Source of the DNA: Ureibacillus thermophilus
Lineage (GTDB): Bacteria; Bacillota; Bacilli; Bacillales_A; Planococcaceae
Reading direction: 5' to 3'
Length of the DNA: 64,000 nucleotides
Assembly: GCF_004331915.1 (NCBI RefSeq)
Contig: NZ_CP036528.1
Location: 2,400,273 to 2,464,272, forward strand
The translations under genes were made by a program, and so were the position numbers. Shown here piece by piece: positions 47,057 to 55,928 of this stretch (position 1 is its first letter; the number at the start of each line of letters is the position of its first letter). Under the pieces are notes generated by a model. The model was not told where the DNA came from. It made no database searches and was given only the letters and a program-made list of their open reading frames with translations.

Positions 47057-49936
47057 GTGGGAGAAAAGTTTCAACAATTAATTCAAAAAATTATACACAT
47101 GAATGAAAAAATCGATACGATAGCCACATCCAATCGAATTCGAAAACTGCGCATTACATTAGGCGTGATATGGAATCTTGGACTTGTCTTTTTCATTATG
47201 TTTCTAATCGGTTTTGTTTTTATGTTTTCCATCGGAGTAGGCTATTTTGCTTCCTTAGTGAAAGATGAACCTCTCTATACGAAAGAACAAATGCGAAAAC
47301 AAATTTACAATTATGAAGAAACAAGCGAAATGTATTTTGCAGGCAATGTATATTTCGGCAAAATCCGCACCGATTTAGAAAGGAAAAAAACAACCCTAGA
47401 TCAAGTATCGCCGATTTTAATAAAAGCTGTATTGGCAACGGAAGATGAATATTTTTACGAACATAATGGCATTGTTCCAAAAGCAGTTTTTCGCGGATTG
47501 CTGCAAGATTTCACCAATGCTTCGACTCAAACAGGCGGATCAACATTAACGCAGCAGCTCATTAAAAACCAAATTTTAACGAATGAAGTATCCTATGAAC
47601 GAAAAGCAAGGGAATTGCTGCTTGCGCTGCGCCTCGAACATTTTATGACAAAGGATGAAATTTTGGAAGCTTATTTAAATATTATTCCTTATGGCAGAAA
47701 TGCATCCGGCCGCAATATTGCAGGAGTGGAAACAGCCGCTCAAGGAATTTTTGGCATAAGCGCCAGCGAATTAAACTTAGCTCAAGCTGCCTATATCGCA
47801 GGAATTCCTCAGGCGCCTTTTTCATACACGCCTTACATGCAAAGCGGGAAATTAAAAAGCGAAGAAGGATTGAAACCGGGAATCGAGCGGATGAAAACCG
47901 TTTTATATCGTATGAAGCAAGCAGGCTATATTACGGAAAAGGAATACGAAGAAACGCTCAAATATGATATTACGAAAGATTTTAAAGAGCCCGAAACCCA
48001 AAAAGTCAAATATCCTTATTTAACCTTTGAAATTGAACGCCGGGCAAAAGAAATTATGGCAAGAATTTTGGCTGAAAAAGACGGCATTGATCCCGAGCGG
48101 CTAGATGAAGAAGAAAACCTTTACGAAAAATATATTATTCTTGCAGACCGGGATATTCGTTCAGGCGGCTACCGGGTATATACAACAATCGATAAAAAAT
48201 TATATGATGCCATGAACAAAGCTGCGGAAGATTTCAAATACTACGGACATACCTATACGAAAAAGGAAATCGACCAGGAAACGAAGCAAGAAATGGAAGT
48301 TCCAGATCCGGTGCAAGTAGGAAGCATTTTAATTGAAAATAAAACGGGAAGAATCTTAAGCTTCGTCGGCGGCCGAGACTTTGAGATCACCGAGTTGAAC
48401 CATGCAACGCAAGCTTATCGTCCAAACGGTTCTACAATGAAGCCGCTTCTTGTCTACGGTCCCGCTATTGAATATGGTTTAATTGGTGCGGGAAGCCCGG
48501 TAGTGGATGTGAAATTCTCGTATCGAGGCTGGGCGCCGACAAACTATATCGCCAGCGAAGAAAGGGGCATTATTCCGGCACGTGAAGCATTGGCTCACTC
48601 CCAAAACTTAACCGCCATTCGTTTATATGACCAAATCATCGACAGAAGGCCAGCAGAACTTTTAGAGAAAATGGGATTCACCAAATTAACAAAAGGCGAC
48701 TATGAAAACTTGTCTGCTGCGATTGGCGCAATTGAATACGGAACAACAGTGGAAGAAAATACAAACGCCTTCGCTACCTTTGCAAACGGCGGAAAATTTA
48801 TCGACGCTTATATGATTGAAAAAATTGAAGATGTAGGTGGCAATATTATTTACCAACACGAACCTGAACCGGTGGAAGTATTCTCTGAGGAAACATCTTA
48901 CATCATTACAGATATGATGAGAGATGTATTTGAATATGGTACAGGAATGAAGGCGCGCTCAACATTAAAATTCTCCTCAGACTTTGCGGGGAAAACCGGG
49001 ACAACCCAGGAATATAAAGACGTATGGCTTATCGGTTACAATCCGAACGTGTCTTTAGGGGTTTGGTTAGGCTACGATCAGCCAAGAACGTTATATCAAT
49101 TCAATAATATTTATTTCCAACCAAGCACGCGGATCAATTTATTATGGGCTTCTTTAATGAACGCGGCATATGATGTAAATCCAGAGTTCATTGGTACAAA
49201 AGAGAAATTCCAAAAACCTGAAGGAGTTGTCAATGCATCTTTCTGCGGCATTTCGGGAATGGCGCCTTCTAAAGCTTGCAGTGATGCCGGACTTGTACGC
49301 AGCGACTTATTCATACGCAAATTTGTTCCGACTGCAACAGACAATAGTTTCATCTCATCGGATACAAAAACTGTTAATATTAACGGTGAAACATATTTAG
49401 CCTTGGACTCAACACCGCAAGAATTTACTTATCCAGCAAGCGGCATTTCATTGAACCAAGAATTCATCAAAAAAATACTGGGACGACTTGGAGGAAATCC
49501 GGAAAAACTTCTAGGCAAGGATATACTAAAAGTGGCAAATGCGAAAACTTTTCATCCGGATCAAACTGCCCCTCAACCGGTCAGTGTGATAGTGCAGGGC
49601 AATGTTTTATCTTGGTCTCCTTCCGCATCCAATGACGTTGTTGGATACCGCATTTATGACTTGACAGGAGGAGGCAAAAAGCTTCTTGCTTCCGTCAGAA
49701 GCGGCGCAACCCGAAGCATCACGGTTGGCAATGGCCTGTTTGGCGTTGTGGCTGTTGACATTACTGGATTAGAATCTCCAATCTCCCAAACTCAAATAAC
49801 AAGCGATGGTATAGAAGAAAATCCAAAAACCAATGAACCGATTGAACATGAACAACCGGCAAATGAAAACGAAAATCAAGAGTTACAGCTGCAATCATAC
49901 CATTCAAACAGCCAAAAAACTCAACATAAACGATAA
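47057..49936 (+). CDS. class A penicillin-binding protein with FN3 tail
   Basis: It is bifunctional: a glycosyltransferase that polymerises lipid II and a transpeptidase that cross-links it. The order is a cytoplasmic N-tail (1-35), a membrane anchor (about 38-65), a GT51 domain (E129 in ATEDEYFYEHNG; TGGSTLTQQLIKN), and a transpeptidase with the active Ser S459 (GSTMK), S515 (SQN) and K646 (KTGTT). A fibronectin-III-like domain runs from about 835 to 920, then a Glu/Asn/Gln-rich tail. The 959 residues place it in the PBP1A/PBP4-like group. The start is the GTG at 47057, 7 bases after AGGAGG, not the GTG at 47051. Its natural terminator region was replaced by the IS1182-like element two bases past the stop. 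Confidence 0.93.
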   Translation: MGEKFQQLIQKIIHMNEKIDTIATSNRIRKLRITLGVIWNLGLVFFIMFLIGFVFMFSIGVGYFASLVKDEPLYTKEQMRKQIYNYEETSEMYFAGNVYFGKIRTDLERKKTTLDQVSPILIKAVLATEDEYFYEHNGIVPKAVFRGLLQDFTNASTQTGGSTLTQQLIKNQILTNEVSYERKARELLLALRLEHFMTKDEILEAYLNIIPYGRNASGRNIAGVETAAQGIFGISASELNLAQAAYIAGIPQAPFSYTPYMQSGKLKSEEGLKPGIERMKTVLYRMKQAGYITEKEYEETLKYDITKDFKEPETQKVKYPYLTFEIERRAKEIMARILAEKDGIDPERLDEEENLYEKYIILADRDIRSGGYRVYTTIDKKLYDAMNKAAEDFKYYGHTYTKKEIDQETKQEMEVPDPVQVGSILIENKTGRILSFVGGRDFEITELNHATQAYRPNGSTMKPLLVYGPAIEYGLIGAGSPVVDVKFSYRGWAPTNYIASEERGIIPAREALAHSQNLTAIRLYDQIIDRRPAELLEKMGFTKLTKGDYENLSAAIGAIEYGTTVEENTNAFATFANGGKFIDAYMIEKIEDVGGNIIYQHEPEPVEVFSEETSYIITDMMRDVFEYGTGMKARSTLKFSSDFAGKTGTTQEYKDVWLIGYNPNVSLGVWLGYDQPRTLYQFNNIYFQPSTRINLLWASLMNAAYDVNPEFIGTKEKFQKPEGVVNASFCGISGMAPSKACSDAGLVRSDLFIRKFVPTATDNSFISSDTKTVNINGETYLALDSTPQEFTYPASGISLNQEFIKKILGRLGGNPEKLLGKDILKVANAKTFHPDQTAPQPVSVIVQGNVLSWSPSASNDVVGYRIYDLTGGGKKLLASVRSGATRSITVGNGLFGVVAVDITGLESPISQTQITSDGIEENPKTNEPIEHEQPANENENQELQLQSYHSNSQKTQHKR

Positions 49937-50012
49937 TAAAAAATCATGGGGCTGTCCGAAAAGTCGATTGAATCGACCTTGGGCTCAGCCCTTTTTTCTG
50001 TTTTTAGGGTAC

Positions 50013-50079
50013 AAAAAAATCGTCCTTTTTTATAGAATGAAATTGACCAAAAAACATTCTAAAGAAAGGACGATTTTTT
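50013..50079 (+). terminator. protective hairpin before the IS1182-like transposase
   Basis: AAAAAATCGTCCTTT (50013-50027) pairs with AAAGGACGATTTTTT (50065-50079), with an inner GAATG/CATTC pair. Its right arm runs directly into the ATG. It should stop transcripts from the PBP gene and mask the transposase start, a known IS self-limiting device. Confidence 0.65.
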
Positions 50080-50925
50080 ATGAATAATCAAATGACTATT
50101 CAAGAAAATTATAACACGCAATTAGAAATGACTCTAGAGGGTATTCAAAAAATAGAGGTTCAAAAGAACAAGAAACGCAAAAAGCTAGTTTTCCAACCTT
50201 ATTGCAATCGTCAAGTCATGAGCATTTTAGATATCGAAATGTATATTCCTGAAAATCATGTCGCCCGTTTAGTGGATGAAATGGTGGAATCGATTCCGGA
50301 TGAAGTGTTGTATACTCATTATGTTGGTGGGGGTCGTGCACCCTATCACCCTAAAATGTTATTGAAAGTGATTTTATATGCGTACACTCAAAACGTTTAT
50401 TCAAGTCGGAAAATGGCGCAAATGGTGAAAGAAAATCTTCCGATGATGTGGTTGGCGGGATTGCAAACCCCTGACCATCGCACAATAAATGATTTTCGTA
50501 GTGTTCGTATGTCAAACATGATGGATTCTGTATTTGAACAATTTGTCCTTCAACTAGTAGAACAAGGATTTATCGACCTCGACCATATTTTTGTGGATGG
50601 TACGAAAATAGAAGCGAATGCCAACAAATATACGTTTGTATGGCGAAAATCCGTAGAAAAATATGATCAGAAACTACGAGCCAAAATTCAATCGTTTCTA
50701 CAAGAAGCGCACCAAATCGCCTTGGAGGAATTAAAAGAAGAACAATTAGAAGAAGAATTAGAAAAATCATCGGCACAACTTTCTGAGAGAATAGAAGCTT
50801 TGGAAAAAGATTATAAACAGGAAGAAGACAAAGAAAGAAAAAAAGAACTTCGCTCTAAAAAATCCCAACTCACCGAAGGAAAAGAAACTCAAGTATGTCA
50901 TTGCCGATGCAGGATATGCGAGTGA
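50080..50925 (+). pseudogene. IS1182-family transposase, N-terminal part
   Basis: The 281-codon frame has the DUF772-type N-terminal domain (FQPYCNRQVMSILDIEMYIPENHVARLVDEMV, PYHPKMLLKVILYAYTQNVYSSRKMA) and the first catalytic Asp in FVDGTKIEANANKYTF. After a charged helical linker (to about codon 265) the frame shifts at a deletion and ends in non-homologous residues (CHCRCRICE). The usual segment with the T-D-x-D-A motif after the linker is missing. Confidence 0.85.
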
Positions 50926-51571
50926 AGAAAACTATTTATATGCGATTGGCGAAGAAAAAGAACCTCGTTTTGAATTATTAGCCCCATACCAAACCTATTT
51001 GAAGGAACAAAGTAAAAAGTTTAAAAAGGATTTATCAAAAGTACAAAACTGGAAATACATCGAAGAAGACGATTGCTTTATCTGTCCGAACAATCGGAAA
51101 GTCGTATTCAAGTATTATCAAAAAAGAAAAAATGCATCTGGATACATACAAGATTTGAAAGTGTACGAGTGTGAAGATTGTACGGATTGCCCGTTGAAGA
51201 ATGGGTGTACGAAAGCCAAAGGAAATCGTCGAGTATATTGGAACACGATTTATGAAGAAATGAAAGCGAAAGCCAAAGCAGCTCTTGGTGACGAACAAAA
51301 GGCAGCTCTTTATGCGAAGCGTAAAGTGGATGTCGAAAGTGTGTTCGGGAACATCAAGGGCAATTTGCGTTTCACTCGATTTCTGTTACGGGGGCTTCAT
51401 AAAGTCCGCACAGAATTCGGGATTGTGGCAATGGCCCACAACATACTGAAAAGGGCCGCAAATTCCCAAACCAATTTCAAAAATAAGGAAACAGAGCGAA
51501 TGGAAAAACTCATTGTTTTCTCCATTCGCTCTGTTTTTATGGACTTTTTAGACAAGCCCATGATTTTTTAG
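50885..51571 (+). pseudogene. IS1182-family transposase, C-terminal part
   Basis: A second frame from about 50885 reads KKLKYVIADAGYASEENY, then a cysteine-rich segment (YECEDCTDCPLKNGC) and the catalytic Glu region (KRKVDVESVFGNIKGNLRFTRFLLRG in outline). This matches the end of IS1182 transposases. It lacks a start at the junction; the first ATG-type start lies near 50999. Together with the upstream part it shows a deletion of roughly 100 codons plus a frameshift. Confidence 0.85.
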
Positions 51572-52704
51572 TTTTCCAACAATCCCTTTTTCAAAATCGC
51601 AACTGCTTGATCGATTTCTTCATAACTTACAGTCAACGGTGGAAGTAAGCGAATCACTCTTGTGCCGGCTGCGCAAACCAAGAGTCCAGCTTCCTCCAAT
51701 TTGCCGATATATTCAGCCACTTCATTTTCACTTTCCAATCCTAGCAGTAAACCTTTTCCTTTTACTTTAAACTCGCCATTCGGGAAAGTTGCTTTTAACT
51801 GTTCTACGAAATAGGCAGATTTCTTTTTCACTTCATTTAAAAACTCTTCTTGAAATACAATGTCAATTACTTTTTGGGCAACCGCAACGCCTAACGGATT
51901 GCCACCAAAGGTTGTACCGTGTGTTCCCGGACCAAAAGAATCATACAATTCTTTTGTGCCTAAAATTCCTCCGATTGGGAATCCGCCGCCAAGCCCTTTA
52001 GCCATAGTTACAATATCCGGTTTTAACGGCGTTTGTTCAAAAGCAAAACGAGTACCCGTTCTGCCAATGCCTGTTTGAACTTCATCGACAATCAATAAAA
52101 TATTACGATTTGAACAAATTTCTTGAATTGCTTCGGCCAATTCATCAGTCACCTGATTTACTCCGCCTTCCCCTTGAATCACTTCAAGCATGATGGCTGC
52201 CACCGAATCATCAACGGCATTTTTCAATGCTTCCACATCATTGAAAGGCAAATAAGTGAATTTTTCCACCATTGGGCCAAAGCCTTTTTGGATTTTTTCT
52301 TGTCCTGTCGCACTCATGGAGCCAAAAGTGCGGCCATGAAAAGACTGTTTAAAAGTGATGATATGATGTTTCCCTGTATGTTTGCGAGCCAATTTAATAG
52401 CCGCTTCATTGGCTTCTGCCCCGCTATTGCAGAAAAACGCATAAGAAAAATGCGTATCTTTTACTAAAGACTCAGCTAGTTTTTCTTGCCATGGAGCTTG
52501 GTAAAGATTGCTCGTATGCCAAATTTTTTCACTTTGCTCTTGAATGGTTTTGACTAGTTCTGGATGAGCGTGCCCTAAGGATAAAACCGCAATGCCGCTC
52601 GTAAAATCTAAATATTCTTTGCCATTTTGGTCTTTCACAATGGTTCCTTTCCCTTCTACAAGGGCGATTGGTCTTCTTGCATAGGTATTAAATAGCGCAC
52701 TCAT
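51568..52704 (-). CDS. argD: acetylornithine aminotransferase
   Basis: This class III PLP transaminase makes N-acetylornithine. It has the N-terminal FTSGIAVLSLGHAHPELV, the PLP-site CNSGAEANEAAIKLARKHTGKHHII, IVDEVQTGIGRTG, and the Lys in DIVTMAKGLGGGFPIG. The 378 residues are close to the normal 385. Its stop codon TAA abuts the end of the IS1182-like element, so the last residues may have been altered by the insertion. The ATG overlaps the argB stop by 4 bp. It is the last gene of argC-argJ-argB-argD. Confidence 0.96.
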   Translation of the reverse strand: MSALFNTYARRPIALVEGKGTIVKDQNGKEYLDFTSGIAVLSLGHAHPELVKTIQEQSEKIWHTSNLYQAPWQEKLAESLVKDTHFSYAFFCNSGAEANEAAIKLARKHTGKHHIITFKQSFHGRTFGSMSATGQEKIQKGFGPMVEKFTYLPFNDVEALKNAVDDSVAAIMLEVIQGEGGVNQVTDELAEAIQEICSNRNILLIVDEVQTGIGRTGTRFAFEQTPLKPDIVTMAKGLGGGFPIGGILGTKELYDSFGPGTHGTTFGGNPLGVAVAQKVIDIVFQEEFLNEVKKKSAYFVEQLKATFPNGEFKVKGKGLLLGLESENEVAEYIGKLEEAGLLVCAAGTRVIRLLPPLTVSYEEIDQAVAILKKGLLEN

Positions 52705-53480
52705 TTCACTAACTCCTTGCTTGTTATAGTCGTTCCCGTCAACGTATCGTCGACAATTTCCACTTTTGGTATGCCTGCATTTAAAACACGGATGGCTCCT
52801 TCCACTTTTGGAATCATCCCGCCTGTAATTTCTCCTTCCTCAATCCATCGATGGATTTGTTCAGGTGTGGCTTCTTTTTGATACTCGCCGCCAATGCGAA
52901 TGCCAGAAACATCCGTTACTAATAATAAGCGTTCCGCACCTACAGCTAATGCAATTTCACTGGCCACTGTATCGCCATTGATATTTAATGATTGGCCCTC
53001 TTCCGTTACACCAATGCAACTAATTACCGGTACAATATTGTGAGCCGTTAAAACATCAATAATGGCCGTATTGATTTTTTTAATTTCTCCAACATAACCA
53101 TAAGTTTCATAGTCTAATAGTTCGCACAAAATCAAATTCATATCCAATCCGTTTAGGCCAATTGCTTGAATGCCTGCCCGATTTAAATCGTTGACGAGTT
53201 TTGGATTAACGAGGCCGACTAAAGTCGATTGAACGACTTCCATTGCCTCTTCATTCGTTACCCGGATGCCATTAATTTTTTTCGAAGCGATTCCTCTTTT
53301 TTCCAGCTTCTGATTAATGGCTGGCCCTCCACCATGGGTAATGATAATTTCATATCCTTCCTCTTGGAGCGTTTTAAAATTGGAAAAGAAGGCATTATTT
53401 AAGCCTTCTAATGTGCTTCCGCCTAATTTAATGACAATCCGTTTATGAGCGGTAGCTTGCGTTGATTTGGACATAGTCAT
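52701..53480 (-). CDS. argB: acetylglutamate kinase
   Basis: It phosphorylates N-acetylglutamate. The 259-residue amino acid kinase has the N-terminal RIVIKLGGST, the catalytic HGGGPAINQ, NINGDTVASEIALAVGAERLLLVTDVSG and the Lys in GGMIPKVEGA. A long start region (MTMSKSTQATAHK) overlaps argJ by 38 bp. Either ATG, at 53480 or 53474, could be used. The overlap implies coupled translation. Confidence 0.95.
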   Translation of the reverse strand: MTMSKSTQATAHKRIVIKLGGSTLEGLNNAFFSNFKTLQEEGYEIIITHGGGPAINQKLEKRGIASKKINGIRVTNEEAMEVVQSTLVGLVNPKLVNDLNRAGIQAIGLNGLDMNLILCELLDYETYGYVGEIKKINTAIIDVLTAHNIVPVISCIGVTEEGQSLNINGDTVASEIALAVGAERLLLVTDVSGIRIGGEYQKEATPEQIHRWIEEGEITGGMIPKVEGAIRVLNAGIPKVEIVDDTLTGTTITSKELVK

Positions 53481-54663
53481 AGGTTAAATCGCACCCCCAT
53501 GCAAAACCGTGGCCGTTTCCTTGACCTAACGAAACATGAATTTTTACTTCATTCGCTTTTAAAATTTTAATGAGTTCATCTTCATCAAATGGAATCGGTT
53601 CTCCATTTTCAACCATTTTCTTATCGCCAATTTTGATTGTAATTTTGTCAGGGTCTACTGTAGCCCCGCTGTAGCCTACTGCCGCAATAATGCGTCCCCA
53701 ATTGGCGTCGCAGCCAAATACCGCCGTTTTTACTAAAGGAGAACCTACAACTGTTTTGGCAATTTTGCGGGCTTCATCATCTGAAACCGCCCCTTCCACT
53801 TCCACTTCGATTAGCTTCGTGGCGCCTTCACCGTCGCGGGCAATGGCTTTTGCCAAATCTTCTGCCACCATTTTCAATGTTTTATAGAAGTTGTTCCAAT
53901 CTGGATGCTCCGGTGTCAAAGGTTGATTTCCTGCCAAGCCATTTGCCAACACTAATACCATGTCATTTGTGGAAGTATCGCCGTCCACTGTAATGCAGTT
54001 GAATGTTAAATCGGTAATGTCAGATAAAGCTTTTTGCAATACATCGGATTCAATATTGGCATCGGTTGTAATAAAGGCAAGCATTGTAGCCATATTCGGC
54101 TCAATCATGCCAGAACCTTTCGCCGTTCCTGATATGATGACCTCTTTCCCATCAATGATGGTAGAATAAGTTGTATTTTTCATCACGGTATCTGTTGTTA
54201 AAATCGCTTGAGCGAAATCAATGCCATTTTCAAGTTGATTGCCAAGTTCAATCTTTTTGACACCTTCACGGATGCAATCCATTTTCATTAATTCACCAAT
54301 TACACCTGTTGAAGAAACACCAACTAACTTTGGATCAATGCCTAATTTTTCAGCAGCTAATTTTTGCATTTCATATGCATCAAGAAGTCCTTGTTTTCCA
54401 GTGCAAGCATTGGCATTTCCAGAGTTAACAATCACTGCTTGCATTTTTTTCGTTTCATAAACAACTTCCTTTGTGACTTTAATCGGAGCTGCTTGCACTT
54501 TATTAGTTGTAAACACTCCTGCTACACTGGCAGGCACTTCGCTGTATAAAAGAGCTAAATCCTTTTTCTTATGCTTGATGCCGCAATGAATTCCTGCAGC
54601 TTTAAATCCTTTCGGAGATACGATATTCTTGCTGGATAATTTCATTTCTACGATTGACGACAT
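53443..54663 (-). CDS. argJ: bifunctional ornithine acetyltransferase / N-acetylglutamate synthase
   Basis: It recycles the acetyl group from acetylornithine to glutamate and can make acetylglutamate from acetyl-CoA. The autocleavage site is in MIEPNMATMLAFI: the Thr of MATML becomes the new N-terminus and nucleophile. STGVIGELM holds the oxyanion region. The 406-residue length is standard. GGAGGAATTATA precedes the ATG. No separate argA-type gene is needed in this operon. Confidence 0.96.
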   Translation of the reverse strand: MSSIVEMKLSSKNIVSPKGFKAAGIHCGIKHKKKDLALLYSEVPASVAGVFTTNKVQAAPIKVTKEVVYETKKMQAVIVNSGNANACTGKQGLLDAYEMQKLAAEKLGIDPKLVGVSSTGVIGELMKMDCIREGVKKIELGNQLENGIDFAQAILTTDTVMKNTTYSTIIDGKEVIISGTAKGSGMIEPNMATMLAFITTDANIESDVLQKALSDITDLTFNCITVDGDTSTNDMVLVLANGLAGNQPLTPEHPDWNNFYKTLKMVAEDLAKAIARDGEGATKLIEVEVEGAVSDDEARKIAKTVVGSPLVKTAVFGCDANWGRIIAAVGYSGATVDPDKITIKIGDKKMVENGEPIPFDEDELIKILKANEVKIHVSLGQGNGHGFAWGCDLTYDYVQINASYRS

Positions 54664-54702
54664 TATAATTCCTCCATTTCTCCCATTACCGGCTAATTAA
54701 TA

Positions 54703-55737
54703 TTAAATAAATAATGGCACCACATCTAATCCTGTAGTTTGCGGTAAACCAAATTGAACGTTCATATTTTGAATTGCTTGGCCGGCCGCTCCTTTTACTA
54801 AATTATCAATTACACTTACTATTGTAGCTCGATTTGTCCGTTCATCTACTTTTGCGAACACATCGCAGTAATTGGAACCTTTTACCCGGCTTGTGCCGAT
54901 TGTATTGGCATCCGAAATAATGCGGACGAACTGATGATGTTTATAGGTTTCTTGCAAACAATCTGTTAAATCTTTTGTTGTTACTCCATCCTTCACAGGA
55001 GCATAAGAGGTTGCCAAGATGCCTCTTGTCATTGGCACAAGATGGGTATTAAAAGTGATGGATGTTTTAACATTGGCAAACATTTCAATGGCTTGCTCAA
55101 TTTCAGGAATGTGTTGATGCTCATTGATTTTATAAATTGAGAAGTTTTCGTTTGTTTCACTGAAATGCGTCATTTTCGTCGGCTTATTCCCTGCACCAGA
55201 CACGCCGCTTTTGGCATCTACGACTAAAAAAGAAGGATCGATTAAATCTTCTTTAATAAGTGGAAGGATAGATAAGAGCACCGCTGTCGGGTAACAGCCT
55301 GGATTGGCAATGAGTTCTGCCTCTTTTATATTTTTTTCATTCCACTCGGTTAAACCATAAACACTTTTATCTACAATTTCTTGTGGAGCAGGCTCTTTTT
55401 TATACCATTTCTCATAATCTTGTAAATTCTTTAAACGGTAATCTCCCGATAAGTCGATAATTCTCGGCCCTTTTCCTACGAGCGGCGGCAATAGTTTACT
55501 TGTGACTCCGCTTGGCGTACTCGTAAAAACGACATCATAGTTCATCAATGTCTCGTAATCTATTTTTTGAAGGGGTACATCATGTATATTCAATAAATGA
55601 CCGAATTTTGATGAAAAAATAACGCCCTCTTCAGAAGATGTAAATAAATCCATTTGTTCCACTTCAGGATGGTTATGTAAAAATCGGATTAACTCTAATC
55701 CGCCATATCCTGTGGCTCCAACGATTCCAATTTTCAA
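54703..55737 (-). CDS. argC: N-acetyl-gamma-glutamyl-phosphate reductase
   Basis: It reduces acetylglutamyl phosphate to the semialdehyde with NADPH. The nucleotide fold is MKIGIVGATGYGG, and the active-site Cys is in LIANPGCYPTA. HFSETNENFSIYKINEHQH carries substrate-contact residues. The start is the TTG at 55737 (344 residues), behind AGAGGTG; this gives the usual MKIGIVG beginning. A GTG at 55746 overlaps the ribosome binding site. It is the first gene of the arginine operon, with a good promoter 30-60 bases upstream. Confidence 0.95.
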   Translation of the reverse strand: MKIGIVGATGYGGLELIRFLHNHPEVEQMDLFTSSEEGVIFSSKFGHLLNIHDVPLQKIDYETLMNYDVVFTSTPSGVTSKLLPPLVGKGPRIIDLSGDYRLKNLQDYEKWYKKEPAPQEIVDKSVYGLTEWNEKNIKEAELIANPGCYPTAVLLSILPLIKEDLIDPSFLVVDAKSGVSGAGNKPTKMTHFSETNENFSIYKINEHQHIPEIEQAIEMFANVKTSITFNTHLVPMTRGILATSYAPVKDGVTTKDLTDCLQETYKHHQFVRIISDANTIGTSRVKGSNYCDVFAKVDERTNRATIVSVIDNLVKGAAGQAIQNMNVQFGLPQTTGLDVVPLFI

Positions 55738-55766
55738 CCTAGTCACCTCTTCCGTAAGATATTGTT

Positions 55767-55795
55767 AGTATAAACTTGTATAATTATAAAGTCAA
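55767..55795 (-). promoter_or_regulatory. arg operon promoter
   Basis: On the minus strand TTGACT (55790-55795) and TATACT (55767-55772) are 17 bases apart, 30 bases from the argC start. The region is AT-rich; I did not find a clear ArgR box. Confidence 0.75.
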
Positions 55796-55838
55796 ATGTA
55801 TGTTTATATATTTTTTAAACTTTCAATAAATAAAAAAT

Positions 55839-55874
55839 GAAGGATATTCATTTGTGAAAAATGAAATATCCTTC
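55839..55874 (-). terminator. acsA terminator
   Basis: GAAGGATATTTCAT pairs with ATGAATATCCTTC (one bulge) on the minus strand and ATTTTTTATTT follows. It separates acsA from the arg operon. Confidence 0.82.
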
Positions 55875-55928
55875 GGTGGATGCATAATTATAATCTTGCT
55901 CAACAAATCACATGGTGGAGGTTAAAAA

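Larger units (their letters stand above)
49938..51571 (+). mobile_element. IS1182-family element, internally deleted
   Basis: The ends are inverted repeats: from 49938 AAAAATCATGGGGCTGTCC, and reversed from 51571 the near-copy with GGGCTTGTCT, both followed by AAAAGTC. It carries a broken transposase (two parts). At its left end it has stacked palindromes (GTCGATTgAATCGAC, GGGCTcAGCCC) and a large hairpin at 50013-50079. It sits tightly between the PBP stop and the argD stop. Non-autonomous at best, as the transposase is deleted. Confidence 0.85.

Noticed and set aside
50080-51571. Two-gene transposase with programmed frameshift
   Set aside because: About 100 codons including the middle catalytic region are missing between the parts, so this is a deletion, not recoding.
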